From Lachnospiraceae bacterium (GTDB lineage Bacteria; Bacillota; Clostridia; Lachnospirales; Lachnospiraceae): DNA of 64,000 nt. Every line of letters starts with the position of its first letter. Positions within the stretch are counted from its first letter, which is position 1. Both the position numbers and the translations under genes were made by a program. Location of the stretch: the NCBI GenBank assembly GCA_910575475.1, contig CAJTGD010000024.1:1-64000 (forward strand). The letters are read 5' to 3'. Below are positions 44,333 to 53,758 of this stretch, piece after piece. The notes beneath the pieces are model-generated. The model did not search any database, was not told the DNA's origin, and saw only the letters and a program-made list of their open reading frames with translations.

Positions 44333-45730
44333 ATGGAGAATGAAAACACGGCTATGGAGCCATTTGGTATGAAGGATAAGCTGGGATATATGTTCGGAGA
44401 TTTCGGAAATGATTTTACCTTCATCCTGTCCTCCTCCTTTATGCTGAAATTCTACACGGATGTGATGGGAGTGCCGGCCGCGGTGGTAGGGCTCCTGATG
44501 ATGGCCGCCCGTTTTGTGGATGCGGTGACGGATGTAACCATGGGGCAGATCGTGGACCGCTCCAGACCGACAAAAGATGGAAAGTTCAAGCCGTGGATCA
44601 AACGGATGTGCGGGCCGGTGGCGGTCTCGTCCTTTTTGATCTATCAGTCTGCGTTTGCGGATATGTCCTACGGATTCCGGATCGTATGGATGGTCATTAC
44701 CTATATTTTATGGGGATCTATTTTCTATACGTCCATCAATATTCCTTATGGATCCATGGCTTCGGCCATTTCCGCGGATCCGAAGCACCGCGCGGAGCTT
44801 TCCACCTGGCGGACCATCGGCGCTACCCTTGCAGGGCTGGTGATCGGCGTGGGAACTCCGGTGGCGGCTTATGTGGTGGTGGACGGCAATACGGTTCTTT
44901 CCGGCCCCCGGATGACCGGCATCGCCGGAGTCTTCAGTATTCTGGCGATCGTCTGTTATCTGCTCTGCTTTCGGCTTGTGAGGGAGCGGATTCCGGTGGA
45001 GGCCAACGACCAGAAGCTGGAGATCGGAAAACTGTTGAAAAGCCTGGCCACGAACAGGGCATTGCTGGGGATCATCGCCGCAGCCATATTGCTGCTGCTG
45101 GGAATGCTGGGCATGCAGGGGATGGCAGGCTATGTGTTTCCGAATTATTATGGCTCCGCAGCCGCCCAGTCTTCGTCTGCCATGACAGGAAGCATTGTGA
45201 TGCTGGTGATCTGCGCGCCTCTTGCCGCCAGACTGTCCGCAAGATTCGGCAAAAAAGAGCTTTCGGTGGTTTCCTGCGCGTTCGGGTCGGCGGTGTATCT
45301 GCTCTGCCTGCTGATCAAGCCGCAGAATCCGTATGTATATGTGGGATTTTATACATTGGCTTATGTTGGGCTTGGATTCTTTAATACGGTGATCTGGGCC
45401 ATGATCACGGATGTGATCGACGATGCGGAGATCAAAAACGGGGTGCGGGAGGACGGCACGATCTATTCGGTGTATTCCTTTGCAAGAAAGCTGGGACAGG
45501 CATTTTCCTCCGGCATGATCGGGGGGCTTCTGAGCCTGATCGGCTACACCCAGGCAACGGCCTTTGACCCGGAGATCACGTCAGGGATTTTTAACCTGTC
45601 CTGTATCATTCCGGCCGTTGGGCTGGGAGCGGTGGCTTTGGCCCTGCTGTTCATCTATCCGCTGAATAAGGCACGGGTGGAGGCGAATGTGGCGGAGCTG
45701 ACGCGGCGGCGCGGGGAAGCCGGGAGGTAG
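44333..45730 (+). CDS. GPH-family sugar:cation symporter
   Basis: The 465-residue protein has about 12 membrane segments and the GPH motif VDRSRPTKDGKFKPW. ATG 44333 (MENENTAMEPFGMKDKLGYM) behind GAGGAAAAG gives the natural start; an in-frame ATG at 44291 is less likely. It is preceded by a palindromic element and an alcohol-dehydrogenase pseudogene, and no glycoside hydrolase is adjacent, so its substrate cannot be inferred. It is not closely similar to the other GPH protein at 31805. The gap after it holds an ABC ATPase stub. Confidence 0.9.
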   Translation: MENENTAMEPFGMKDKLGYMFGDFGNDFTFILSSSFMLKFYTDVMGVPAAVVGLLMMAARFVDAVTDVTMGQIVDRSRPTKDGKFKPWIKRMCGPVAVSSFLIYQSAFADMSYGFRIVWMVITYILWGSIFYTSINIPYGSMASAISADPKHRAELSTWRTIGATLAGLVIGVGTPVAAYVVVDGNTVLSGPRMTGIAGVFSILAIVCYLLCFRLVRERIPVEANDQKLEIGKLLKSLATNRALLGIIAAAILLLLGMLGMQGMAGYVFPNYYGSAAAQSSSAMTGSIVMLVICAPLAARLSARFGKKELSVVSCAFGSAVYLLCLLIKPQNPYVYVGFYTLAYVGLGFFNTVIWAMITDVIDDAEIKNGVREDGTIYSVYSFARKLGQAFSSGMIGGLLSLIGYTQATAFDPEITSGIFNLSCIIPAVGLGAVALALLFIYPLNKARVEANVAELTRRRGEAGR

Positions 45731-46107
45731 AGTATCAATCACCGTACAAGAGGTGTGCACATTTTTGTATGAAATGTATACCCTCAACATTCGTTAAGCT
45801 GGCTATAGTTTATAGAAATCAGGTTTCTCATCGTTGATCTCTGTGGTATACTGAGATTGTAAGTATAAAAATCCTTGCTGTATCAGGTTTCCGCAGCTTT
45901 AACGATACAGTAAATCCTCACAAATCAAATATACGGGGGCAGACGATGAAATTAAAAATAAATAATCTGAGTAAGAGCTACAGGGGACGGACAGCGACCT
46001 GACAGATAGCGGAAAAGACTTTTTGCGACGAATTTATACTTGTAGGATTCAATGGGAAGTGATATGATGTTTGATGGCAGCATTATTATCAGCGCGGGGG
46101 TGCTGCC
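45731..46107. other. 377-bp gap with a hairpin and an ABC ATPase stub
   Basis: This stretch contains an inverted repeat (CTGTATC 45878-45884, GATACAG 45904-45910), AT-rich promoter-like sequence near 45840-45870 (GTGGTATACTG), and an 18-codon ABC-transporter N-terminus at 45946. I see no other gene or RNA here. It looks like the remains of a deleted transporter operon. Confidence 0.5.
45946..46002 (+). pseudogene. N-terminal stub of an ABC transporter ATP-binding protein
   Basis: The 18-codon frame encodes MKLKINNLSKSYRG, the standard opening of ABC ATPases, and then hits a stop codon. The rest of the ATPase is missing. The start has GGGGGCAGACG before it. It is most likely the scar of a deletion, so no function is expected. 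Confidence 0.55.
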
Positions 46108-47454
46108 ATGAAGAAAAATCAGAAAGGAAACAACGATAACGTGACCTATAAAGAAGCAAGGGTATATTTGGACGAGGTGTCGAAATACGGAAGTGTACTT
46201 GGCTTGGATACGGTTCGGGAGCTTTTGCATGAGCTGGGGGATCCCCAGAAGGACCTGAGGTTCATCCATGTGGCGGGGACGAACGGAAAAGGGTCTGTGC
46301 TTGCATTTATTTCTACGATTCTGAGTGAAGCGGGCATCCGGACCGGAAGATATATTTCACCGACCGTGGTTTCGTATCTGGAGCGGATCCAGATCGATGG
46401 GAAATGGATTTCGGAGGAGGAATTTGCAGAACTGGTTCAAGAAATTCAGAAAGCTATTGTGCGTATGGAGGCAAAGGGGCATCATAGCCCTACTGTTTTT
46501 GAGATTGAGACCGCAATAGCTTTTTTGTATTTCCGAAAAAAACAATGCGGGATTGTGGTATTGGAGACCGGGCTGGGCGGGAAGGAGGATGCCACCAACG
46601 TTGTAGAGCATACGCTGGTTTCTGTCTTTACACCCATCAGCCGGGATCACATGAGCTTTTTAGGGGATACGCCGGAAGCGATCGCGGAGCACAAGGCGGG
46701 CATCATCAAGCCAGGCTGTATTGTGGTATCCGCACCCCAGGAGCCGGAGGTCAGAAGTGTGCTGGAAAGGCGTGCGGCAGAACAGGGCTGTGAGATCCGG
46801 TTTGCAAAGCCGGAGGATGCTGTGGTCACACAGGAAGATTACCGGGGACAGACATTTTCTTACGGAGGGATGAAGGATCTGAAGATCCGGCTGGCGGGAA
46901 CCTGTCAGATCATCAATGGGATGACTGCATGGGAGGCTGTCCGGGCGGCGGAAGATGCTGCGGGGATGCAGATCCGGGAGGAGGAGATACGCAGGGGCTT
47001 TGAGAAAACCCGTTGGCCGGGAAGGTTTACCTGCTTGAGGGAAGCGCCTGTGTTTTTAGTAGACGGGGCCCACAATGCAGACGGGGCCCGCTGGCTTAAA
47101 GCCTCTGTGGAACGCTATTTTCTAGGGCGGAGACTGTTTCTCATTATGGGAGTATTCCGGGATAAGGAATATGAACGAATGGCACAGATTATGGCTCCTC
47201 TGGCAGAACGGATCTATACGGTCAACCTGCCGGATGAAAAGCGAAGCCTGTCTGCGGAGAAATTGAAAAAGACGGCGGGGGTTTATTGTAAGGGAACGGT
47301 TCTGGCAATGGACGGAATTGACCAGGCAGTAGAGGAAGCTATGCGGGACGCAGGGGAGAGGGATGTGATCCTGGCCTTTGGGTCACTGTCCTATCTGGGC
47401 AGAGTCATGGAAGTAGTGCAAAAGAGACTGCCGGATAAAGGCAGTGCCAAGTGA
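46108..47454 (+). CDS. folC: Folylpolyglutamate / dihydrofolate synthase
   Basis: The 448-residue Mur-ligase-like enzyme adds glutamate to dihydropteroate or folate. It has the P-loop VAGTNGKGSV and VVLETGLGGKEDATN, SRDHMSFLG and FLVDGAHNADGARWL. ATG 46108 lacks a good ribosome site; GTG 46141 (MTYKEARVYLDEVSKYGSV), preceded by AAAGGAAAC, is a credible alternative because family members usually open this way. It heads a cluster of folE, an HD protein, folP and folBK, all in the same direction. Confidence 0.94.
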   Translation: MKKNQKGNNDNVTYKEARVYLDEVSKYGSVLGLDTVRELLHELGDPQKDLRFIHVAGTNGKGSVLAFISTILSEAGIRTGRYISPTVVSYLERIQIDGKWISEEEFAELVQEIQKAIVRMEAKGHHSPTVFEIETAIAFLYFRKKQCGIVVLETGLGGKEDATNVVEHTLVSVFTPISRDHMSFLGDTPEAIAEHKAGIIKPGCIVVSAPQEPEVRSVLERRAAEQGCEIRFAKPEDAVVTQEDYRGQTFSYGGMKDLKIRLAGTCQIINGMTAWEAVRAAEDAAGMQIREEEIRRGFEKTRWPGRFTCLREAPVFLVDGAHNADGARWLKASVERYFLGRRLFLIMGVFRDKEYERMAQIMAPLAERIYTVNLPDEKRSLSAEKLKKTAGVYCKGTVLAMDGIDQAVEEAMRDAGERDVILAFGSLSYLGRVMEVVQKRLPDKGSAK

Positions 47455-47479
47455 ATTATGAAACAGAGAGGTAGGGAAC

Positions 47480-48043
47480 ATGATAGATCAGGAGAAGGTA
47501 AAACAGGCAGTCCGTCTGTTTTTGGAAGGAATCGGAGAGGATCCGAAGCGGGAAGGGCTGATAGAGACACCGGACCGGATCGCCAGGATGTGTGAGGAAA
47601 TCTACGGCGGGCTGGAAGAGACGGCAGAAACACATCTTAGGAAAACATTTCGGGCTGAGGAGCGGGGAATGGTGCTGGAGAAGGACATTGCATTTTACTC
47701 GACCTGCGAGCACCACCTGCTGCCGTTTTTCGGGAAAGCCCATATCGCCTATATCCCGGACGGGAGAGTGGTGGGCTTGAGCAAGCTGGCCCGGGCTGTG
47801 GAGGTCTATGCAAGGAGACCCCAGATCCAGGAGCAGCTGACCGGACAGATCGCGGATGCATTAATGCGAGAGCTTCGTCCCAAAGGGGCTATGGTGATGG
47901 TTGAGGCGGAGCATATGTGCATGACCATGCGGGGGATCAAAAAGCCGGGAAGCCGGACCGTGACGGCAGCAAAGCGGGGGTGTTTTTTGGAGGATCCGGA
48001 ATTGGTACATATGTTTTACGCAATGCTCGGACAGGGGCGGTAG
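47480..48043 (+). CDS. folE: GTP cyclohydrolase I
   Basis: The 187-residue enzyme converts GTP to 7,8-dihydroneopterin triphosphate, the first step of folate synthesis. Zinc ligands are visible in [13 protein letters not shown] (Cys, His) and [18 protein letters not shown] (second Cys), and [19 protein letters not shown] is conserved. It is 25 bp after folC. The GGGAA ribosome site is modest. Confidence 0.96.
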   Translation: MIDQEKVKQAVRLFLEGIGEDPKREGLIETPDRIARMCEEIYGGLEETAETHLRKTFRAEERGMVLEKDIAFYSTCEHHLLPFFGKAHIAYIPDGRVVGLSKLARAVEVYARRPQIQEQLTGQIADALMRELRPKGAMVMVEAEHMCMTMRGIKKPGSRTVTAAKRGCFLEDPELVHMFYAMLGQGR

Positions 48044-48095
48044 AGATGGAGTAAGATTGATCGTAAGCCTGAATAGAAAAGAAAGGAACGGCAGT

Positions 48096-48584
48096 ATGAA
48101 GGCGATTGAGGACATCCGAAATCATCCGCTGTATGTGGAAGCATATAAAAAATTAGAGCAGGAAGAACAGGAACGGATCTTTTGCTGTCATCAGATGGAG
48201 CATCTGCTGGACGTGGCGCGGATCGCATACATCCAAAGCCTGGAGCAGAAGTTGGAGATCCGCAAGGAAGTCATCTATGCGGCCGCGCTTCTGCATGACA
48301 TCGGAAAATACAGGCAGTATACGGAAGGCATCCCCCATGAAAAGGCTTCTGCTGAGATTGCGGAGGTGATTCTGAACGAGCTCTCGGAGAATTTTTTTTC
48401 GGAAACAGAAAAAGCTTCCATACTTCGGGCCATCCTGGGGCACCGCAGGCTGCGGGAGGATATGGAGGTGTTGGAAAGGCTGATCTATACCAGCGACAAG
48501 CTGTCCCGGAAGTGTTTTGCATGTAAGGCGCAGGAAGAATGTGACTGGGATGCGGGTAAGAAGAATTTCGCGCTGGAAATTTGA
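48096..48584 (+). CDS. HD-domain phosphohydrolase in the folate operon
   Basis: The 162-residue protein has the HD metal-binding pattern: His in CCHQMEHLLDVARIA, HD in AALLHDIGKYRQYTEG and a later Asp in YTSDKLSRKC. Four cysteines near the end (CFACKAQEEC) might add a metal site. ATG 48096 follows AAAGGAAC; an in-frame start at 48057 is poorer. It lies between folE and folP, exactly where the pathway needs a phosphatase for dihydroneopterin triphosphate, so it could supply that missing step (inference). Confidence 0.85.
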   Translation: MKAIEDIRNHPLYVEAYKKLEQEEQERIFCCHQMEHLLDVARIAYIQSLEQKLEIRKEVIYAAALLHDIGKYRQYTEGIPHEKASAEIAEVILNELSENFFSETEKASILRAILGHRRLREDMEVLERLIYTSDKLSRKCFACKAQEECDWDAGKKNFALEI

Positions 48585-48672
48585 AAGCTGTTCAAAAACG
48601 GCATAAACAATCAGGGCAGGAAATAATGAAACAGGCAATTTGACATCACAGGAAAGGCACAAGGAGAACAAA

Positions 48673-49494
48673 ATGCAGATTGGCGGAAAATCATTTGACA
48701 TTGGACACAGGACTTACATTATGGGGATACTGAATGTGACCCCGGATTCTTTTTCGGACGGAGGCCGTTTTCAGGATATGGACGCGGCGCTGCGTCATGC
48801 ACAGGAGATGATCCGGGACGGGGCGGATATCCTGGATGTGGGCGGGGAATCTACACGCCCGGGGCATGTGCAGGTTTCAGAGGAGGAAGAGATCCGGCGG
48901 GTCGTGCCTGTGATCCGAAGCTTAAAAGAACAGTTTGACATCCCCGTATCGATCGATACATATAAAAGCAAAGTGGCCCGGGCCGCGTTGGATGCCGGGG
49001 CGGATCTGGTCAACGACATCTGGGGACTGAAATATGACCGGGAGCTGGCCGGCGTGATCGCGGAATACGGCGTGCCCTGTTGCCTGATGCATAACCGGGA
49101 AAAGGCAGAGTACAAAGACTTTATCCCGGAGGTGCTGGACGACCTGAGGGAATCTCTGCGGCTGGCAGAGGCGGCAGGGATTTCCCGGGAGCAGATTATC
49201 CTGGATCCGGGCATCGGTTTTGGAAAAACCTGTGAAATGAATCTGGAAATGCTGAAGCATCTGGAGGACTTGAACAGCCTTGGATACCCCATACTGCTGG
49301 GAACGTCCAGAAAGTCAGTTATCGGACTGACCCTGGACCTTCCGGCGGACCAGAGGGAAGAGGGGACTCTGGTGACGACAGTGCTGGGGATCAAAAGCGG
49401 CTGCTCCTTTGTGAGAGTCCACGATGTAAAGGCGAATGCACGCGCAGTCAAAATGACAGAGGCAATCCTGCGGGAGCATGATTTACGTGGATGA
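48673..49494 (+). CDS. folP: Dihydropteroate synthase
   Basis: The 273-residue TIM-barrel enzyme joins dihydropterin pyrophosphate and p-aminobenzoate. Motifs: GILNVTPDSFSDGG, DVGGESTRPGHVQV, VSIDTYKSKVARAAL, LDPGIGFGKT and LLGTSRKSVIGLTL. The sulfonamide-site loops appear of standard form. ATG 48673 has AAGGAGAAC before it; the in-frame ATG at 48640 would add 11 unneeded residues. It is next to the HD gene and 112 bp before folBK. Confidence 0.96.
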   Translation: MQIGGKSFDIGHRTYIMGILNVTPDSFSDGGRFQDMDAALRHAQEMIRDGADILDVGGESTRPGHVQVSEEEEIRRVVPVIRSLKEQFDIPVSIDTYKSKVARAALDAGADLVNDIWGLKYDRELAGVIAEYGVPCCLMHNREKAEYKDFIPEVLDDLRESLRLAEAAGISREQIILDPGIGFGKTCEMNLEMLKHLEDLNSLGYPILLGTSRKSVIGLTLDLPADQREEGTLVTTVLGIKSGCSFVRVHDVKANARAVKMTEAILREHDLRG

Positions 49495-49606
49495 GTTTCC
49501 ATGAATCAACGGGTCAGGCGGATATGCTGCATATCTATTTGGCGTTTGCGGCGAGGGGAAGAAAATCCCACATAGTTTAGACTGCTTCGGCGAATGGGGA
49601 GGTATT

Positions 49607-50458
49607 ATGGATAAAATCAAGATAGAAAATCTGGAAATATTTGCAAAGCATGGTGTGTTTCCAGAGGAAAATAAACTGGGGCAGAAGTTTCTTGTATCAG
49701 CAGACCTGTATACGGATACCCGGAAAGCAGGAAATACGGATGCATTGGATGCGTCGATTGACTATGGAGAGGTCTGCCATTTTATAGAGACATTTATGAA
49801 AGAGCATACCTTTTCATTGATCGAGCGCATAGCGGAGCGGCTGGCGGAGGAACTGCTCCTTCATATCCCGGGGCTGGAAAAGGTAGGGCTGGAAGTGAAA
49901 AAGCCCTGGGCGCCCATCGGGCTTCCGCTGGAATCCGTATCCGTGGAAATCCTGCGGCAGTGGCATACGGTATATATTGCCCTCGGCTCCAATATGGGGG
50001 ACAGGAAGGCATATCTGGATCAGGCAGTGCGGGCGCTGGATTCCCTGGCAAAGCATCCTGTGAAAGATGACCGGGGAGGTGTTCTTTTGGCCGGGGCTGT
50101 GGAACGAGTATCCGGCTACTATGAGACTCCGCCCTATGGGATGACGGAGCAGGAGGACTTTTTGAATGCATGTCTCAGGCTGCGCACGCTGCTGACACCC
50201 CGGGAATTGCTGGATGAGCTTCACCGGATCGAGCAGGAGGCCGGAAGAGAACGGGTCATACACTGGGGGCCGCGCACACTGGATCTGGATATTATTTTTT
50301 ACGATGACCTGGTACTGGAAGCCGCGGATTTATGCATCCCTCATGTGGAGATGCATAAGAGGAAATTTGTACTGGAACCGCTCTGTGAGATCGCGCCGTA
50401 TCTGCGCCACCCAGTATACAAAAAGACCGTACAGGAAATGCTGGAATCGGTATCATAA
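49607..50458 (+). CDS. folBK: Bifunctional dihydroneopterin aldolase / HPPK
   Basis: Residues 1-118 are a dihydroneopterin aldolase (IKIENLEIFAKHGVFPEENK, then SIDYGEVCHFIETFM and a KPWAPIG end). Residues 122-283 are the pyrophosphokinase (YIALGSNMGDRKAYLDQAV, YYETPPYGMTEQEDFLNAC, WGPRTLDLDIIFYDD, PHVEMHKRKFVLEPL). Together they turn dihydroneopterin into 6-hydroxymethyl-dihydropterin pyrophosphate for folP. The fusion is common in Clostridia. It ends the folate operon; a hairpin follows. folA is not in the window. Confidence 0.95.
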   Translation: MDKIKIENLEIFAKHGVFPEENKLGQKFLVSADLYTDTRKAGNTDALDASIDYGEVCHFIETFMKEHTFSLIERIAERLAEELLLHIPGLEKVGLEVKKPWAPIGLPLESVSVEILRQWHTVYIALGSNMGDRKAYLDQAVRALDSLAKHPVKDDRGGVLLAGAVERVSGYYETPPYGMTEQEDFLNACLRLRTLLTPRELLDELHRIEQEAGRERVIHWGPRTLDLDIIFYDDLVLEAADLCIPHVEMHKRKFVLEPLCEIAPYLRHPVYKKTVQEMLESVS

Positions 50459-50466
50459 AACCGAAG

Positions 50467-50499
50467 GGAGCGGAAAGAATGTAACAAGCTTTCCGCTCC
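50467..50499. terminator. Hairpin after folBK
   Basis: An 11-bp perfect stem (GGAGCGGAAAG / CTTTCCGCTCC) lies nine bp after the folBK stop. The T-rich run comes about 15 nt later, so it is a moderate terminator. Confidence 0.65.
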
Positions 50500-50556
50500 A
50501 CGCAGATCAAAGTTATATTTTTCTTTTTACGCAGAGAACAACCGGGCAGATCCCGC

Positions 50557-50973
50557 TTACAAAACTTTTCTGAAAAACAGTTCCATAGGCTGATCAAACG
50601 GCGTGTTATGAAATATCAATCCGCCGCAATCGATATATCCCAGTTTTCGATAGAAATGCTGTGCTCCTTCATCCGCCTGCGTGGAGAGCAAAGTCATCGG
50701 ATAACCCTGCTCCTTCATTTCCCTTTCCCAATCGAGGATGGCCTGTTTTCCAAATCCATTCCCGCGATGCTCCTCTTTGAGGAATATCAGATTCAAAAAT
50801 GGAAGAGTATCCCACAGTATACAGTGCGCCAGGATCCCGATCCGCTGATTTCCTTCCCAGATTACGTAACCGGACTTTGTATAGATTCGATTGGCATAGC
50901 CGGTATCATCCACATGTTTATCAAGGCTCATTACAAATTCTTTATCATGAGCTGTTATAGCTTTTATTTCCAC
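50557..50973 (-). CDS. GNAT-family N-acetyltransferase
   Basis: The 138-residue protein has the acetyl-CoA-binding pattern EEHRGNGFGKQAILDWE (motif A, R/QxxGxG/A) and a C-terminal FYRKLGYIDCGG typical of GNATs. It starts at GTG 50973, with AGGTGG nine nt upstream; an overlapping ATG is out of frame. The substrate is unknown. The second GNAT gene upstream may form a pair on the same strand. Confidence 0.88.
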   Translation of the reverse strand: MEIKAITAHDKEFVMSLDKHVDDTGYANRIYTKSGYVIWEGNQRIGILAHCILWDTLPFLNLIFLKEEHRGNGFGKQAILDWEREMKEQGYPMTLLSTQADEGAQHFYRKLGYIDCGGLIFHNTPFDQPMELFFRKVL

Positions 50974-51006
50974 ATTTTTTCACCACCTGAAAGAGCTATT
51001 TTATGC

Positions 51007-51450
51007 TTATGATATATCAAGCCACTGGATAAATGCGGTTTTATCCGTACTGTTATACCCGCATCTTTTATAAAAATCAAGAGTCTCCTTCTTCCGGCTC
51101 CCAGTCATCAGCATCATTTTATAACAATTGCAGTCTTTGGCAATCTGTTTGGCATATTCCAGACATTCAGATGCCAGGCCCTGACCTCTGTAATCCTTAT
51201 GAGTAACAATATTTTCCAAAAAGGCATATGGACGTACATTGCGTGTCAGATTGGGAATGATAACACATACACAGGAAGACACGATTTTTCCGTTTATTTC
51301 ATTTACGATCAGGTGATGATTCTGATCTTCTAAAATCTGCTCCCATGCACCTGACAGGCGGTCGGACTGCTCCGGAATGGATTCTTCATGCAGATTTAGA
51401 TATAATTCCAACAATTCTTCTAAGTCCTCTTTCTTAGCTTCCCGTATCAT
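51007..51450 (-). CDS. GNAT-family N-acetyltransferase
   Basis: The 147-residue protein carries HKDYRGQGLASECLEYAKQIA, the acetyl-CoA loop, and ends FYKRCGYNSTDKTAF. It opens MIREAKKEDLEELLELYLNL, the usual first strand and helix. Its start follows GGGAGGGGG. Substrate unknown; it is 33 bp before the other GNAT gene, so the two are probably co-transcribed. It is unrelated in direction to the two-component module on its right. Confidence 0.88.
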   Translation of the reverse strand: MIREAKKEDLEELLELYLNLHEESIPEQSDRLSGAWEQILEDQNHHLIVNEINGKIVSSCVCVIIPNLTRNVRPYAFLENIVTHKDYRGQGLASECLEYAKQIAKDCNCYKMMLMTGSRKKETLDFYKRCGYNSTDKTAFIQWLDIS

Positions 51451-51603
51451 ACGGACTGCCCCCTCCCTTAAAATGATGATTTATGCAAAATGCAGATACT
51501 GATCGTTCGCAAGCATTATTATATCGCAGCGGCGTTATGAATGGAATAGATTTTGTTTTTTTATTTTCGATATTTGGCTCTTTATCGACCGCTGAATAAT
51601 GGC

Positions 51604-51632
51604 TTTACACTCAAAAGTCCTTTTGTTATAAT
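51604..51632 (+). promoter_or_regulatory. Promoter of the response regulator gene
   Basis: TTTACA (51604-51609), 17 bp, TATAAT (51627-51632); a good sigma-A promoter 48 bp before the start codon. Confidence 0.75.
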
Positions 51633-51679
51633 GGGGCTGTTGGAAAATAGATAGTTCCTAAGCAGGGGAGGGACGCAAA

Positions 51680-52351
51680 ATGATGGAGATCTACTATGTG
51701 GAAGATGATGAAAATATATCCCGGAGTGTGAGTGAATTTCTCGGAAAATACGGCTACAGGGTTTCCGTTTTTCCAACCATTGCGGATGCGAAGCAGGCTT
51801 TGAAGCAGGCGTGTCCGACCCTGATGCTGGTAGACTGGAACATGCCGGACGGCAATGGGAATCTGCTGGTCCGGTGGATCCGCGCAAACTGGAAGGAGCT
51901 TCCAATCATGTTTCTCACGGTCCGGGGCGATTCCTGCGATGTGATCTCCGGTTTCCAGAATGGGGCGGATGACTATGTGACCAAGCCCTTTGAGCTGGAT
52001 GTCCTGCTCCTGCGCATCAGTGCTCTGCTGCGCAGGACAGGGGATGTTTCCGGGCAGTACCTGTCCTGTGATTCGATCGCACTTGACCAGAAGCGGATGC
52101 TGGTTTTCTGCGATACGGAGGAAATCTGCCTGAGCCCGCTGGAATATCAGGTGCTTTTCTATTTGCTCCGGCACAAAGGGAAAACAGTCACTAGAAGGAA
52201 ATTACTGGAGGAAATCTGGGACATCAACGGAAATTATGTAAACGACAATACGCTCACCGTGACGATCAAGCGCCTGCGGGAAAAGCTGCACCAGCCCCTC
52301 TGCCTGAAAACGGTCCGGAGCGTGGGATACCGGATGGAGGATTCGAAATGA
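51680..52351 (+). CDS. OmpR-family response regulator
   Basis: The 223-residue protein has a receiver domain with D9/D10, phospho-acceptor D52 in MLVDWNMPDG and the lysine in VTKPFELDV, then a winged-helix output domain (about 128-223) with LEYQVLFYLLRHKGKTVTRR and NTLTVTIKRLREKL. It overlaps the kinase start by four bp (ATGA) and likely controls the ABC transporter pair 1.4 kb downstream, as in Bce-type antimicrobial-peptide sensing systems. GGGAGGG precedes the start; MME gives two possible ATGs. Confidence 0.92.
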   Translation: MMEIYYVEDDENISRSVSEFLGKYGYRVSVFPTIADAKQALKQACPTLMLVDWNMPDGNGNLLVRWIRANWKELPIMFLTVRGDSCDVISGFQNGADDYVTKPFELDVLLLRISALLRRTGDVSGQYLSCDSIALDQKRMLVFCDTEEICLSPLEYQVLFYLLRHKGKTVTRRKLLEEIWDINGNYVNDNTLTVTIKRLREKLHQPLCLKTVRSVGYRMEDSK

Positions 52352-53580
52352 ACAAAAGAAAAAAACAGGGCAGTTGTTCCAAGATGCGTTCTGCATTTCC
52401 GGCAGGGAATCTGTTCATACTGACAGGGATCGTATTATCGGTGAGCCTGGCGGCGGCTTCTTTTACCGCATTTTTTCTGACCAGGTACTATAACCGGATG
52501 CAGATCCGTACATTGAGCACCATATGTCAGGGAATCCTGGAAAACCAGCCGGATGCAGAAGGGGAGGTTTTGTCAGCGCTGAAGGAACATCAGGAGCGGC
52601 CGGATACTCTGACAGATGAAAATGAAAACATCATTCTGGCATATGGCTACCGGCAGGCAGATTTTTTGCAGCCGGCCCAAAGATATGGAACGTGTTTTGC
52701 GGCCGCAGGCTTTCTGGCTGGGGGACTGGTGTTTTTGCTCCCCTATTCGCTTTGGCGCAGGAAGGAGAAGGAAAGGATCCATGCACTGACGGATTATCTG
52801 GAACAGGTCCGCACAGAGGATGGAGGCGCCCTCTTTCCGGCTGCGGAAGATGAGTTTTCCCAACTGCAGGATGAGATTTATAAAACGGTAACGGAGCTGC
52901 ACCAGACGAGGGACGCGGCATGGAAAGCCAAAAATCATTACGCGGAAAATCTTGATCACATCGCGCATCAGATTAAAACCCCGATCACATCACTTTCTCT
53001 GTCAGCACAAATGATGCATCAAAATCCTTCCCCAAAGCATTTCGAACAGATCCGCCTGCAGCTTTCCCGGCTGACACATCTGGCGGATGCCCTGCTGCTC
53101 TTATCCCGGATCGATGCCGGCGTACTGCCTTTGGAGCGTACAAAGACGGATGTGTTCACGGTCCTTATGCTGGCGGCCGATCAGCTCCGGGAATTATTTT
53201 TAAAGGCAGGTGTCTCTGTCTGGATTCCTGAAATGGAAGAAACCGTGATCTGCGCGGATCTGGAATGGACGATGGAAGCCGTCATAAACCTGATGAAAAA
53301 CTGCATGGAGCACACCCCGCCCGGAGGAAGCGTCTGCTGTTCCTGTGAGCAGACTCCCCTCTACACACAGATCCGAATCCAAGACAACGGAACGGGATTT
53401 TCGGAGGAAGATCTGCCGCACATTTTTGAACGGTTTTACCGGGGAAAAAATGCGAAGGACGGCGGAATCGGTATCGGGCTGGCTATGGCAAAGGCGATCA
53501 TTGAGAGTCAGAACGGGACGGTCACGGCTGAAAATCCTGCGGACGGCGGTGCCTGCTTTGAAATCCGATTCTATAGGTAG
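52348..53580 (+). CDS. Sensor histidine kinase
   Basis: The 410-residue protein has membrane segments at about 22-45 and 115-136 that enclose an extracytoplasmic loop of roughly 70 residues, then a linker, HisKA with NLDHIAHQIKTPITS (H207) and HATPase with NLMKNCMEHTPPGG, IQDNGTGFSEEDLPHIFERF and GIGIGLAMAKAI. The loop is larger than in classical BceS-type kinases, so it may sense ligand directly. It overlaps the regulator gene and lies before the ABC transporter genes with which it likely works. Confidence 0.92.
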   Translation: MNKRKKQGSCSKMRSAFPAGNLFILTGIVLSVSLAAASFTAFFLTRYYNRMQIRTLSTICQGILENQPDAEGEVLSALKEHQERPDTLTDENENIILAYGYRQADFLQPAQRYGTCFAAAGFLAGGLVFLLPYSLWRRKEKERIHALTDYLEQVRTEDGGALFPAAEDEFSQLQDEIYKTVTELHQTRDAAWKAKNHYAENLDHIAHQIKTPITSLSLSAQMMHQNPSPKHFEQIRLQLSRLTHLADALLLLSRIDAGVLPLERTKTDVFTVLMLAADQLRELFLKAGVSVWIPEMEETVICADLEWTMEAVINLMKNCMEHTPPGGSVCCSCEQTPLYTQIRIQDNGTGFSEEDLPHIFERFYRGKNAKDGGIGIGLAMAKAIIESQNGTVTAENPADGGACFEIRFYR

Positions 53581-53712
53581 GCAATCAATTTGCTGCTCAA
53601 ATTGGTTACATATATCCAGAGGAATTACTTAGAAAATGACGGAACGGCTATTATGGGATGCGCTTTGAGTTGATCTCCGGAGCAGGACCGTCACTGAGCT
53701 GTCACTTTATTT

Positions 53713-53721
53713 TGATATAAT
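53713..53721 (+). promoter_or_regulatory. Extended -10 promoter before the ABC genes, with nearby TGTCAC repeats
   Basis: TGATATAAT is an extended -10 element with no good -35. Upstream, GTCACTGAGC and TGTCAC (53689-53706) form a repeat where an activating response regulator could bind. This fits transporter genes that need the two-component system for expression. Confidence 0.5.
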
Positions 53722-53758
53722 AGGTTGTGGACAGAAAAGATAAAGGAGGCGTTGAAGC

